NCBI GenBank assembly: GCA_965205235.1
Contig: CBDBGD010000007.1
Coordinates: forward strand, 581,655 to 645,654
Length of the DNA stretch: 64,000 bases
Reading direction: 5' to 3'
DNA from: CBDBGD01 sp965205235
GTDB taxonomy: Bacteria > Chloroflexota > Dehalococcoidia > Lucifugimonadales > UBA1127
Made by a program: the position numbers and the translations under genes. Positions 51,323-59,605 of this stretch are shown here, piece after piece (position 1 is the stretch's first letter; each line of letters opens with the position of its first letter). Below the pieces are notes generated by a model that saw only the letters and a list, made by a program, of their open reading frames with translations, did not search any database and was not told where the DNA came from.

Positions 51323-51351
51323 ATTAACCGGACGTTAACGTTTGGTTCACA
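51323..51351 (+). promoter_or_regulatory. Pho-box array 2, upstream of pstS
   Basis: Three heptamers with exact 11-base period: ATTAACC (51323), GTTAACG (51334) and GTTCACA (51345). This matches the PhoP/RegX3-type direct-repeat box. A GATAAC element follows at 51356-51361 and TAGCAT at 51372-51377; either could be the -10. Confidence 0.85.
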
Positions 51352-51375
51352 CTCCGATAACGAGGGACACATAGC

Positions 51376-52491
51376 ATGAACAGGGAAAGGAGACCGTTGG
51401 AAATGGTCCAAGTAACAGCCAGGGCTCGCAAAGTCCGGCGGCGGGTGGGCGCGCTGCTCGTGGTCGCCATTGCGGCGATGGCGGTGGCGGCCTGCGGCGG
51501 GGACGATGAGTCCTCGTCCTCTGCGGCGACGCAGTCCACGACGACGAGCACAGGAAGTACGGCGGCAAGCACGACCACCGCATCGACGACGCAGGCCGGC
51601 ACGTCGGGGACGAGCATGGCCATGAACAAGGCGGCTTCCGCAGCGGAGAACAGCCTTGAGGGCACCATCGAGATCGACGGGTCGAGCACGGTGGCGCCTA
51701 TCACGGAGGCCGTGGCCGAGGAGTACCGCAAGTTCCAAGGCAGCGTCCTGGTCAACGTGGGCATCTCCGGCAGCGGCGGCGGCTTCAAGCGCTTCACCGT
51801 CGGCGAGACCGACATCTCCGACGCCTCGCGCTCCATCAAGGACTCGGAGGCGGCGACGGCTGCGGAGAACGGCATCGAGTACCACGAGTTCCTTGTGGGC
51901 GTGGACGGGCTGTCCGTGATGGTCAACCTCCAGAACGACTTCGTGAACTGCATGACCACGGAGCAGCTCAAGATGCTCTGGGAGCCCGAGAGCACCGTCG
52001 ACTCCTGGAACGACCTGGACGCCTCCTGGCCCGACCGCAAGATCAACCTCTACGGGCCCGGCACGGACTCAGGCACCTTTGACTACTTCACCGAGGAGAT
52101 CATGGGCGAGGCCAAGCTGTCCCGGGCCGACTACACCCGGTCCGAGGACGACAACGTCTTGGTGCAGGGGATCAGCGGCGACCGCAACGCCCTGGGCTAC
52201 TTCGGCTTCGCCTACTACGCGCAGAACATCGACAAGCTGAAGCTGGTGGCCGTCGACAGCGGCAGCGGCTGCGTGACCCCGTCCGTGGAGAGCATCGCCG
52301 ACGGCACCTACGCTCCGCTGTCCCGGCCGCTGTTCATCTACGTGAGCAAGGCCAGCCTGGAGAGGCCGGAGGTCCGGGACTTCGTGGAGTTCTACATGCT
52401 CAACGGCGCCCAGCTGACCGAGGAGGTCGGCTACGTGCCGCTGTCGGAGCAGGAGTACCAGGACAACCTGGCCCTGTTGGCCGAGAACTAA
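51376..52491 (+). CDS. pstS: Phosphate ABC transporter, substrate-binding protein
   Basis: PstS captures phosphate outside the membrane and delivers it to PstCA. The 371-residue protein has a lipoprotein signal ending AVAA|CGG, a long Ser/Thr linker, and the phosphate-binding blocks IDGSSTVAPITEAVAEEY, GGGFKRFTVGETDISDASR and GPGTDSGTFDYFTEEI. A second ATG at 51403 (MVQVTARARKVRRR) has AAAGGAG ten bases upstream and may be the true start, because the first ATG overlaps a possible -10. It is preceded by Pho-box array 2. Confidence 0.93.
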   Translation: MNRERRPLEMVQVTARARKVRRRVGALLVVAIAAMAVAACGGDDESSSSAATQSTTTSTGSTAASTTTASTTQAGTSGTSMAMNKAASAAENSLEGTIEIDGSSTVAPITEAVAEEYRKFQGSVLVNVGISGSGGGFKRFTVGETDISDASRSIKDSEAATAAENGIEYHEFLVGVDGLSVMVNLQNDFVNCMTTEQLKMLWEPESTVDSWNDLDASWPDRKINLYGPGTDSGTFDYFTEEIMGEAKLSRADYTRSEDDNVLVQGISGDRNALGYFGFAYYAQNIDKLKLVAVDSGSGCVTPSVESIADGTYAPLSRPLFIYVSKASLERPEVRDFVEFYMLNGAQLTEEVGYVPLSEQEYQDNLALLAEN

Positions 52492-52503
52492 CACAACGAG
52501 TGG

Positions 52504-52536
52504 GGGTGGGCGGCGATGCGCTGTCGCCGCCCACCC
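52504..52536 (+). terminator. Strong hairpin between pstS and pstC (attenuator or mRNA stabiliser)
   Basis: GGGTGGGCGGCGA pairs perfectly with TCGCCGCCCACCC (13 bp), loop TGCGCTG. There is no T-run, so it probably acts as a partial terminator or 3'-end protector. That would give more pstS than pstCAB, a known pattern for binding-protein genes. Confidence 0.7.
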
Positions 52537-52559
52537 GGTAACCCGCCCCGCACGACGGG

Positions 52560-53543
52560 GTGGGCAGATTGAAGGGGAACGCCTTGGAGACCGTAGTGTC
52601 ACGGGCGGGCGGCATCGGCGTCGACAGTAAGGCCAAGGTCATCCAGGGACGGTTCCGAAGGGGCCGTTCCAACCGCATAGAGGGGCTCATCTTCCGATGG
52701 CTCTTCTTCTGCTGCGCTCTCATCTCCATCTTCACGACCATCGGCATCGTCTTCATCCTCATCGAGCAGTCCCTGGGCTTCTTCGCAGAGGTCTCCGTGT
52801 GGGACTTCCTGACGGGGACGCGCTGGACGCCCATCCTCAAGCCCACGTCCTTTGGCGTTCTGCCGCTGGTGGCCGGCACCATGCTGGTCACCGTGCTGGC
52901 GGCCATCGTGGCACTGCCCGTGGGGCTGGCCACGGCAATCTACCTGGCGGAGTACGCACCCGACCGCGCTCGGCGGGTGCTGAAGCCCTTTATCGAGATC
53001 CTGGCCGGCATCCCGACGGTGGTGTACGGCTACTTCGCCCTGACCTTCGTGACGCCGCTGCTGCAGACGTTCTTCCCGGACATGATCGTCTTCAACGCGC
53101 TGAGCGCAGGGCTGGTGATGGGCATCATGATCATCCCGATGGTGTCGTCGCTGAGCGAGGACGCGATGATCAGCGTACCGCGGTCGCTGCGGCAGGCGTC
53201 CTACGCGCTGGGGGCGACCAAGCTGGAGACGAGCCTGCGGGTGGTGGTGCCGGCAGCGCTGTCGGGCATCGTGGCGTCGTTCATCCTGGCCATTTCGCGG
53301 GCCATCGGCGAGACGATGCTGGTGACCATCGCCGCCGGAGCGACGCCGCGCATCACGGCCAACCCGCTGGAGAGCATCCAGACGATGACGGCGTACATCG
53401 CGCAGCTGGCGCAGGGCGAGGCATCCCACGACTCGGTTGAGTACAAGACCATCTTCGCGGTGGGGCTGCTGCTGTTCGTCATGACGCTGTCGCTGAACCT
53501 GCTGGGCCAGTACGTGGTCCGCCGATGGAGGCAGGCGTACTAG
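52560..53543 (+). CDS. pstC: Phosphate ABC transporter permease PstC
   Basis: This 327-residue permease has six expected helices and the EAA-type loop EDAMISVPRSLRQASYALGATKLETSLRVVVP. The substrate-path motif GIPTVVYGYFALTF is typical of PstC. The GTG start is at 52560; a TTG at 52584 is an alternative. The end overlaps pstA by 19 bases. Confidence 0.93.
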   Translation: MGRLKGNALETVVSRAGGIGVDSKAKVIQGRFRRGRSNRIEGLIFRWLFFCCALISIFTTIGIVFILIEQSLGFFAEVSVWDFLTGTRWTPILKPTSFGVLPLVAGTMLVTVLAAIVALPVGLATAIYLAEYAPDRARRVLKPFIEILAGIPTVVYGYFALTFVTPLLQTFFPDMIVFNALSAGLVMGIMIIPMVSSLSEDAMISVPRSLRQASYALGATKLETSLRVVVPAALSGIVASFILAISRAIGETMLVTIAAGATPRITANPLESIQTMTAYIAQLAQGEASHDSVEYKTIFAVGLLLFVMTLSLNLLGQYVVRRWRQAY

Positions 53544-54421
53544 TGGCGCGGCTATCGCAGCACTTCAACCCCAAGCTGTCGCGCCGCAAGACCATGGGCG
53601 CGGTCTACTACGCCGTCTTCCTGGCGGCGGTGCTTGTGAGCATCGCGAGCCTCTTCGTGCTGCTCATCCAGACGGCCATCGAGGGCATTCCGTGGCTGAA
53701 CCTGGGCTTCTTGCAGAACTACATGTCCAGGCACCCGGAGATCGCGGGCATCAAGGCCGCTCTCACGGGTACGATGATCACCATCGTCTTCACGGCGCTG
53801 TTCACGGTGCCCGTGGGGATAGGCGCTGCCATCTACCTGGAGGAGTACGCGCCGAAGAACCGGCTCACCCGGCTCATCGAGATCAACATCTCGAACCTGG
53901 CGGGCGTGCCGTCGGTGGTGTACGGCCTGCTGGGGCTGGGCGTGTTCGTGCAACTCATGTCCCTGGGCAAGGTGGTGCTGGCGGGCTCGCTCACGCTGGG
54001 ACTGCTGGTGCTGCCCATCGTCATCCTGGCCTCGAGGGAGGCGATACGGGCGGTCCCGAACGACTACCGGCTGGGGGCCTTCGCCCTGGGAGCAGACCGG
54101 TGGCAGGTCATCAAGGGCACGGTGCTGCCGTCGGCGATTCCGGGGATGCTGACGGGGACCATCCTGGCGCTGTCGAGGGCCATTGGGGAGGCGGCGCCGA
54201 TCCTGGTCATCAGCGGGCTGGTGTACGTGACCTTCGTGCCGGGGCCGCTGGACCGGTTCACGGTGATGCCGCTGCAGATCTTCACGTGGGTGGGGCGCCC
54301 GCAGGAGGAGTTCCGGTCGCTGGCCGCGGCGGGTATCATCGTCCTGCTGGTGCTGCTGCTGTCGATGAACGCCGTGGCCGTGCTGCTTCGCAACAAGTAC
54401 CAGACGCGATCGGAGGACTGA
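53525..54421 (+). CDS. pstA: Phosphate ABC transporter permease PstA
   Basis: The 298-residue second permease has GVPSVVYGLLGLGVFVQL, then ASREAIRAVPNDYRLGAFAL (EAA loop) and LSRAIGEAAPILVISGLVYV, matching PstA. Six helices are expected. It is coupled with pstC by overlap; pstB starts 3 bases later. Confidence 0.93.
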   Translation: MEAGVLVARLSQHFNPKLSRRKTMGAVYYAVFLAAVLVSIASLFVLLIQTAIEGIPWLNLGFLQNYMSRHPEIAGIKAALTGTMITIVFTALFTVPVGIGAAIYLEEYAPKNRLTRLIEINISNLAGVPSVVYGLLGLGVFVQLMSLGKVVLAGSLTLGLLVLPIVILASREAIRAVPNDYRLGAFALGADRWQVIKGTVLPSAIPGMLTGTILALSRAIGEAAPILVISGLVYVTFVPGPLDRFTVMPLQIFTWVGRPQEEFRSLAAAGIIVLLVLLLSMNAVAVLLRNKYQTRSED

Positions 54422-54423
54422 TT

Positions 54424-55197
54424 GTGAGCTCTGCGACGCCAATCTTCAGGGTCAACCAGCTCCACATGTACTACGACGACTTCCGCGCGCTCAGGGACAT
54501 CAACATGGACGTGCGACGCTACTCGATCACCGCGCTCATCGGCCCCTCCGGCTGCGGCAAGAGCACGCTGCTGCGCTGCTTCAACCGCATGAACGACCTG
54601 ATACCCACGGCCCGCGTCGAGGGGCAGATCCTGTTCGAGGAGTCGGACCTGTACGCGACGGACGTGGACGCCACGGAGATCCGCTCGCGCATCGGCATGG
54701 TATTCCAGCGCCCCAACCCCTTCCCCAAGTCCATCTACGACAACGTGACCTTTGGCCTGCGGGTCAACGGCTACCGGGGGAACGTGGAGGAGGCGGTGGA
54801 GCGCTCCCTGCGGCAGGCCGCGCTGTGGGACGAGGTCAAGGACCGGCTCAAGAGCAGCGCGCTGGCCCTGTCCGGCGGGCAGCAGCAGCGCCTGTGCATC
54901 GCCCGGGCGCTGGCGGTGGAGCCGGAGGTCATCCTGATGGACGAGCCGTGCTCGGCCCTGGACCCGGTGGCGACGGCCCGCATCGAGGAGCTCATCCGCG
55001 AGCTCAGGGACCGGTACACCGTTATCATTGTGACGCACAACATGCAGCAGGCGGCGAGAGTGTCCGACATGACGGCCTTCTTCACCATGGGTGAGGACCG
55101 CGAGGGGGAGCTGGTGGAGTACGGCGACACGCCCCAGCTCTTCACCAACCCCAGGGAGGAGCGGACGGAGGCCTACATCACGGGACGTTTCGGGTAG
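54424..55197 (+). CDS. pstB: Phosphate ABC transporter ATP-binding protein
   Basis: The 257-residue ATPase has Walker A IGPSGCGKSTLLRCFNRMND, Q-loop MVFQRPNPFPKSIYDNV, signature LSGGQQQRLCIARALA, Walker B VILMDEPCSALDP and switch His in VTHNMQQAARVSD. The RPNPFP segment is diagnostic for PstB. The start is the GTG at 54424, right after the pstA stop; a longer in-frame extension overlaps pstA and is not real. Confidence 0.95.
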   Translation: MSSATPIFRVNQLHMYYDDFRALRDINMDVRRYSITALIGPSGCGKSTLLRCFNRMNDLIPTARVEGQILFEESDLYATDVDATEIRSRIGMVFQRPNPFPKSIYDNVTFGLRVNGYRGNVEEAVERSLRQAALWDEVKDRLKSSALALSGGQQQRLCIARALAVEPEVILMDEPCSALDPVATARIEELIRELRDRYTVIIVTHNMQQAARVSDMTAFFTMGEDREGELVEYGDTPQLFTNPREERTEAYITGRFG

Positions 55198-55210
55198 GGG
55201 GAGGCAGCAC

Positions 55211-55873
55211 ATGCAGACAGACCTGGACCGCAGTCTCCGCGAGCTGCAGGACAACCTGCTGGTACTGGGGAGCATGGTGGAGAAGTCCATAGCCCGGGCG
55301 ATGGACGCCCTGAAGCGCCGGGACCTGGAGGCCTCCCGGCAGGTCATCAAGGACGACGACGCGATCGACCGGCAGCGGTTCCAGCTCGAGGAGCAGTGCA
55401 TCGAGCTCATCGCGAGGCACCAGCCGGTGGCGCGGGACCTGCGCAGGATCATCGTGTTCCTGCACATCGCTGTGGAGCTGGAGCGCATGGGCGACTACGC
55501 CGAGGGCATCGGCAAGATCAGCCTGATGATGGGCGACGAGCCCCCCCTCAAGCCCCTGGTGGACATCCCCCGGATGGCCGAGAAGGCGACGGAGATGCTG
55601 CGGCAGAGCCTGGACGCGTTGGTCAACCGGGACATCGTGGGCGCGCTTGCGGTGTGTAACACCGACGACTACGTCGACGCTCTCTACGACCAGGTGTACC
55701 GCGAGCTGCTTACCTACATGATCGAGGACCCCAGGAGCATCCAGCGAGCAACGTACCTGCTCTGGGTCACCCACGACCTGGAACGGGTGGCGGACCGCGC
55801 GACCAACATCGCCGAGCGGGTCATCTATCTGGTCACCGGCAAGATGACCGAAATCAACGTCTCCAAGTACTAG
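55211..55873 (+). CDS. phoU: Phosphate transport/regulation protein PhoU
   Basis: The 220-residue protein has two PhoU three-helix repeats with the metal-binding E/DxxxD motifs: LGSMVEKSIARAMDAL...ELERMGDYAEGIGK and LDALVNRDI...DLERVADRATNIAERVIYL. PhoU connects PstSCAB with the sensor kinase. GGGGGAGG precedes the ATG at 55211; a longer frame upstream overlaps pstB. Confidence 0.95.
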   Translation: MQTDLDRSLRELQDNLLVLGSMVEKSIARAMDALKRRDLEASRQVIKDDDAIDRQRFQLEEQCIELIARHQPVARDLRRIIVFLHIAVELERMGDYAEGIGKISLMMGDEPPLKPLVDIPRMAEKATEMLRQSLDALVNRDIVGALAVCNTDDYVDALYDQVYRELLTYMIEDPRSIQRATYLLWVTHDLERVADRATNIAERVIYLVTGKMTEINVSKY

Positions 55874-55885
55874 GCTCGCCAGTCC

Positions 55886-56584
55886 ATGCCTCTGATGGCA
55901 GAGCCCCTAGCACGGCGGTGCCTTACGGAGGCCCTGGGCACCGCCATCCTGGTCTTCGCCGGCACCGGCGCCATCGTCATCGACGAGATTTCGGGCGGGA
56001 GCGTCACCCACCTTGGCGTCGGGCTGACCTTCGGCATGACGGTGTGCGCCGTGATCTACGCAACGGGGCACATCTCCGGGGCGCACATCAACCCCGCGGT
56101 GACGCTGGGGTTCGCGCTGGCCAAGCACTTCCCGTGGCGCGACGTGCCCCTGTACTGGGGGGCGCAGCTTGTCGGAGCCGCCATCGGCAGCGCCGGGCTG
56201 CTGGCCCTCTTCGGGCAGACGGGGGACATGGGGGCGACGGTCCCCGCGGGCAGCGCGTTGCAGTCGCTGGGCCTGGAGATGGCGCTGACCTTCATCCTCA
56301 TGTTCGTCATCATGGCCGTGGCGACGGACCAGCGGGCGGTGGGGCAGGGGGCGGCCATCGCCATCGGGACGACGGTGGGGTTGGAGGCGATCTTCGCGGG
56401 GCCCATCTCCGGCGCGTCGATGAACCCCGCGCGCTCGCTGGGCCCGGCGCTCGTCGGCGAGGTCTGGACCGCCCACTGGGTCTACTGGCTGGGCCCCCTG
56501 GCAGGCGCGGCCGCGGGCGCGCTGGTGTACCGATGGCTTCAGGGGAAGAACGGCCTGCGGCCCAACGAGCGTGCGGGGGGCTAG
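55886..56584 (+). CDS. Aquaporin / MIP-family channel
   Basis: The 232-residue protein has six helices and two NPA boxes, SGAHINPAVTLGFALAK and SGASMNPARSLGPALVG, each in a half-helix. Residues just before the second box fit a water or small-solute channel rather than a strict glycerol facilitator, but selectivity is uncertain. It follows phoU by 12 bases, so it may be co-expressed with the Pho operon. Its end overlaps the convergent Bfd-like gene by 4 bases. Confidence 0.88.
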   Translation: MPLMAEPLARRCLTEALGTAILVFAGTGAIVIDEISGGSVTHLGVGLTFGMTVCAVIYATGHISGAHINPAVTLGFALAKHFPWRDVPLYWGAQLVGAAIGSAGLLALFGQTGDMGATVPAGSALQSLGLEMALTFILMFVIMAVATDQRAVGQGAAIAIGTTVGLEAIFAGPISGASMNPARSLGPALVGEVWTAHWVYWLGPLAGAAAGALVYRWLQGKNGLRPNERAGG

Positions 56585-56805
56585 TTCCGGCGGAGGTGCA
56601 TCGTCGGTAGGTGTCCATTGCGCCCGTAGACGGCGAGGGGCGGCGTAGCCTTCGCCCGCCGGGGCGCCTCGTACTGCGGCTTCCAGCCGTGGCAGGAGGC
56701 GCAGTCCAGACCAAAGGCCATGCTCATCTCCTGGACGCCGGCGACGCCAAGGGCTATAGCCTCGCGCATCTCCGGTCGGGACATCTCCACACAGCTGCAC
56801 GGCAT
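56581..56805 (-). CDS. Bfd-like [2Fe-2S] ferredoxin, second copy
   Basis: The 74-residue protein has a Bfd-type cysteine layout: CSC near the N-terminus, then a helix (SRPEMREAIALGVAGVQEM) and CASC. That is four ligands for a [2Fe-2S] cluster in the BFD fold. The C-terminal ~30 residues are extra and basic. AGGAG lies 8 bases upstream of the ATG. It follows the first Bfd-like gene by 36 bases on the same strand. Confidence 0.6.
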   Translation of the reverse strand: MPCSCVEMSRPEMREAIALGVAGVQEMSMAFGLDCASCHGWKPQYEAPRRAKATPPLAVYGRNGHLPTMHLRRN

Positions 56806-56841
56806 GGTGACGCTCCTACGTGCGACTCAACGGCCTCCGTC

Positions 56842-57048
56842 TCACAGCCCCGGCGACAGCGCCCGGACGGACGCCTTGGGCGCTGCCGCCAGCGCCGACT
56901 CGATCATCTGGGCGATCATGGGCCGGCAGCTCCCGCAGGCGCTCCCTGCGAGGCAGGCGTCGCCGACCTCGTCCGACGTGCGAGCGCCCCGGCTCACGGC
57001 CTGCCTGATGCGCTCCTCCGATACTCCCCAGCAGATGCAGACGATCAT
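56842..57048 (-). CDS. bfd: Bacterioferritin-associated ferredoxin-like protein
   Basis: The 68-residue protein has the BFD pattern MIVCICWGVSEERIRQAVSR, then GDACLAGSACGSCRPMI. The ligands are C-x-C and C-x2-C, and the cysteine at CLAGSAC gives a fifth. In other bacteria Bfd reduces bacterioferritin to release iron. Here it follows the iron-type binding protein by 31 bases on the same strand, so it belongs to an iron operon. Confidence 0.82.
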   Translation of the reverse strand: MIVCICWGVSEERIRQAVSRGARTSDEVGDACLAGSACGSCRPMIAQMIESALAAAPKASVRALSPGL

Positions 57049-57079
57049 TGCCTACCTCAACACCGCAACGTGGATGGCC

Positions 57080-58093
57080 CTACGGCAGCACGCCGGTCTC
57101 CCGGAGAATCTGCTGGGTGCCTTCAAGGTCCACCAGGTCCTTCATGGGGATGCTCGGCTGAGCGATGTCGGCCAGGGGGACCAGCCCGCGCTGCGTCTTC
57201 ACGCCGTCGACCAGGGGGTACTCGAAGGTCTGACCGGCGAAGTACTGCTGGGCAACGGTGGAGAGCATGAACTCCAGAAACTTCTCTGCGTTCTCCCTGT
57301 TCTCGGACGTCTCCAGGATGCCCGCGCCGGCCACCATGACCAGGGCCTCGGGCCCGCCGGAGCGAGGGTGGTAGTTGCGGGCGGCGAAGGAATCGCCCTC
57401 CTCCGCGAGGAAGCGGTACAGGTAGTAATGGTTGACGAAGCCGACGTCGATCTCCCCCGCGGCCGCGGCCGCGACGGTGGGCGTGTTCTTGGGGTAGATC
57501 GCGGGCTCGTTGGCCTGGATGCCCTGGAGCCACTGTCGAGTCTCCTCCTCGCCCCACAGCATGCGCATGCCAGTGACCATGGTCTGGAAGGAGGCGTTGG
57601 TGGGAGGCCAGCCGATGCGCCCCTTCCACGCTGGGTCCGTGAAGCCTCGAATGTCGTCGGGCAGGTCCGTCTCGGTCAGCCGGTCCGTGTTGTAGACGAC
57701 GACCCTGGCGCGACCCGATATGCCGACCCAGCGGCCATCGGGGGATCGGGCCCAGTCCGGCACGCGGTCCAGGATGCCGCTCGGCAGCGCCGCCAGCATC
57801 TCCTCGACGGCCCCGAGACCGCCGGGGTCCTGGGCGAAGAAGACGTCCGCGGGACTCCTGTCGCCCTCCTCCTGGAGGGTGGCAGCCATCTCCGGGGTGC
57901 TCGCGTACTTCACCGAGACCTCGATGCCCGTGGCTTCGCTGAACTGCTGGATGATGGGGTCGACGAGGCTTTCGCTTCGACCGGAGTAGACGGTGATGCT
58001 GCCGGGGGAGTCATCCCCGCCGCACGCTGCAGCCGCCGCGCCGACCGACGCCAGGACGGCAACGAGAAGGAGTACGCTTGTCCAGTGTCGCAT
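57080..58093 (-). CDS. Iron-type ABC transporter substrate-binding protein
   Basis: The 337-residue lipoprotein has a signal MRHWTSVLLLVAVLASVGAA ending AAA|CGG. It has the FbpA-like start ITVYSGRSESLVDPIIQQF, then PADVFFAQDPGGLGAVE, and the metal-ligand tyrosine pair in VGFVNHYYLYRF. This is the extracellular ferric-iron binding group. The ATG at 58093 has AGGAGGTG seven bases upstream. No permease or ATPase gene is next to it, so those must be elsewhere. It is divergent from a DtxR-family regulator. Confidence 0.85.
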   Translation of the reverse strand: MRHWTSVLLLVAVLASVGAAAAACGGDDSPGSITVYSGRSESLVDPIIQQFSEATGIEVSVKYASTPEMAATLQEEGDRSPADVFFAQDPGGLGAVEEMLAALPSGILDRVPDWARSPDGRWVGISGRARVVVYNTDRLTETDLPDDIRGFTDPAWKGRIGWPPTNASFQTMVTGMRMLWGEEETRQWLQGIQANEPAIYPKNTPTVAAAAAGEIDVGFVNHYYLYRFLAEEGDSFAARNYHPRSGGPEALVMVAGAGILETSENRENAEKFLEFMLSTVAQQYFAGQTFEYPLVDGVKTQRGLVPLADIAQPSIPMKDLVDLEGTQQILRETGVLP

Positions 58094-58134
58094 TCCCACT
58101 ACACCTCCTGTACTTTCCATGGCGGAAAGTGTGT

Positions 58135-58153
58135 ACTAACCAAAAGCATTAGT
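58135..58153. promoter_or_regulatory. DtxR/IdeR-type operator candidate
   Basis: ACTAACCAAAAGCATTAGT is an inverted repeat with arms ACTAA/TTAGT and a 9-base centre, 19 bases long like DtxR boxes. It overlaps the probable minus-strand promoter of the iron-binding protein, where TTGACT is the -35 at 58156-58151. Confidence 0.6.
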
Positions 58154-58155
58154 CA

Positions 58156-58177
58156 ATATGTATATCGCGATACATAT
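58156..58177. promoter_or_regulatory. Second palindrome in the divergent iron spacer
   Basis: ATATGTAT and ATACATAT form 8-base arms around ATCGCG, with a nested perfect palindrome TATCGCGATA. It lies on the regulator side, about 95 bases before the regulator start. It could be a second operator, perhaps autoregulatory. Confidence 0.55.
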
Positions 58178-58272
58178 CATCGCTTTCCCCAATGTTAGAT
58201 GGCAGGACGTCCCCAGGTGTGCATGCAGACAACTTGACGTGGAGACGGCTCGACGGGTAGCCTTCCCATGCG

Positions 58273-59016
58273 ATGAAGACAAAGAGGCCAAATGTGCAGC
58301 AGGAGCGGCTCTCCGGGACCGCGGAGAACTACCTGAGCTCCATCTACAAGATGGAGGAGTGGGGTGTCACGCCCTCAGCGGCGCAGCTGGCCGAGTACAT
58401 CCGACATCTCCCCAAGGAGGAGGGCCTGGGAACGACGCTCCCCTCCGTGCTGGGGATGCTGCGCCGCATGGTCCGGGAGGGGCTGGTGGAGATCTCCGGC
58501 CAGAAGCAGATATACCTCACGCCCACGGGAAGGGCGCTGGCCGCGACGACCATTCGACGCCATCGCCTGGCCGAGTGCATGGTGGTAAACCTTCTGGGGA
58601 TGGAGCTGCACTTGGCGTGCATCGAAGGCCATCGCCTGGAGCACGCCATCTCCCCTGCGCTGGAGGAGCTCCTCTGGGAGCGCCTGGGCAAGCCCACGAC
58701 CTGCCCCTTCGGCTCCCCCATTCCGGGGAGCGCCTATACGCCGCCGCCCGAAGGCACCCTCAGCCTGGCGGACGCCAGATCACAGCGCACCTACCTGGTG
58801 GACCGCATCGCCGAGGAGGACCCGATCCTGCTCCGCTACCTGGTGGAGCGGGGCGTTCTTCCCGGGGCGGAGCTCACCGTGGTGGACGCGGGCTACTACA
58901 GGGGAGTGCTGTCCTTTCAGACCGACAAGGGCGAGGGGTCCATAGGGTACCAGGCGGCGTCCAGTGTTCGCCTGCGCCGGCAGCCGTCGGGAAGCTCGCA
59001 GGTGACCGGGGCGTAA
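58273..59016 (+). CDS. DtxR/MntR-family metal-dependent transcriptional regulator
   Basis: The 247-residue protein has the DtxR winged-helix N-terminus (RLSGTAENYLSSIYKMEEWG, with SVLGMLRRMVREGLVEI as recognition region). The dimerisation/metal domain has the RRHRLAECMVVNLLGM and CIEGHRLEHAISPALEE ligand blocks (C, H, E, H). A C-terminal FeoA/SH3-like domain occupies ~170-235. It probably represses the divergent iron operon when metal is plentiful. The ATG lacks a good ribosome-binding site. Confidence 0.88.
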   Translation: MKTKRPNVQQERLSGTAENYLSSIYKMEEWGVTPSAAQLAEYIRHLPKEEGLGTTLPSVLGMLRRMVREGLVEISGQKQIYLTPTGRALAATTIRRHRLAECMVVNLLGMELHLACIEGHRLEHAISPALEELLWERLGKPTTCPFGSPIPGSAYTPPPEGTLSLADARSQRTYLVDRIAEEDPILLRYLVERGVLPGAELTVVDAGYYRGVLSFQTDKGEGSIGYQAASSVRLRRQPSGSSQVTGA

Positions 59017-59022
59017 GCCGCG

Positions 59023-59601
59023 TCAGCCCCACAGCCTCTCGAAGGTCATGCGCCCGCCCCCGGCCTTCGACAGCAGGTAGACGTCCGGGTTGGACAGGGA
59101 CTCCCACCCGCTGAAGCCGAAGCCAGGGTCCAGCGAGCTCAGCACCAGGGCCATCAGCTGCCCGTGGCTGGCCACCGCAGGAAGCCCGTAGCCGCCGTCG
59201 AGAATCTCGTTGAGGGCGGCCCACGCCCGGCCCAGGACATCCCGAGGCGTCTCGCCTCCCGGCGCACGCAGGTCCGGGTCGTCGAAGGAGTCGCGGACGA
59301 CCTCCCGCCAGTTTGCCGTCGACCGCCACTCGCCTCCGGGGCCGCTGGAGAGCGTACGCTCGTTCAGGCGCGGGTCGACGCGCACGGTCAGGCCGGCGCG
59401 GGCGGCAAAGGGCTCGATGCTCTGCTGGGCGCGCCTGTACGCGCTGGCGAACGCGGCGTCGATCCCCCGGCCCGAGAGGAAGTCGGCGAGCGCCTCGGCC
59501 TCGCGGAACCCGGCCTCCGACAGCGGATCGTCGGGGCGCGGGCCGGACGAGCTGCAGTGCCGCACGAGGAGCAGCCGTCGAGCAGACGCCACGCCGCTCA
59601 C
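59023..59601 (-). CDS. Histidine phosphatase superfamily protein
   Basis: The 192-residue protein has LLLVRHCSSSGPRPDDPLSE, where the usual RHG is RHC but the catalytic His is kept. LSEAGFREAEALADFLSG, FASAYRRAQQSIEP, LNERTLSSGPGGEW and the second catalytic His in AVASHGQLMALVLSSL are present. It resembles phosphoglycerate-mutase-like phosphatases; the substrate is unknown. It follows the Tag-like gene after 4 bases, GTG start. Confidence 0.82.
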   Translation of the reverse strand: MSGVASARRLLLVRHCSSSGPRPDDPLSEAGFREAEALADFLSGRGIDAAFASAYRRAQQSIEPFAARAGLTVRVDPRLNERTLSSGPGGEWRSTANWREVVRDSFDDPDLRAPGGETPRDVLGRAWAALNEILDGGYGLPAVASHGQLMALVLSSLDPGFGFSGWESLSNPDVYLLSKAGGGRMTFERLWG

Positions 59602-59605
59602 CGGC

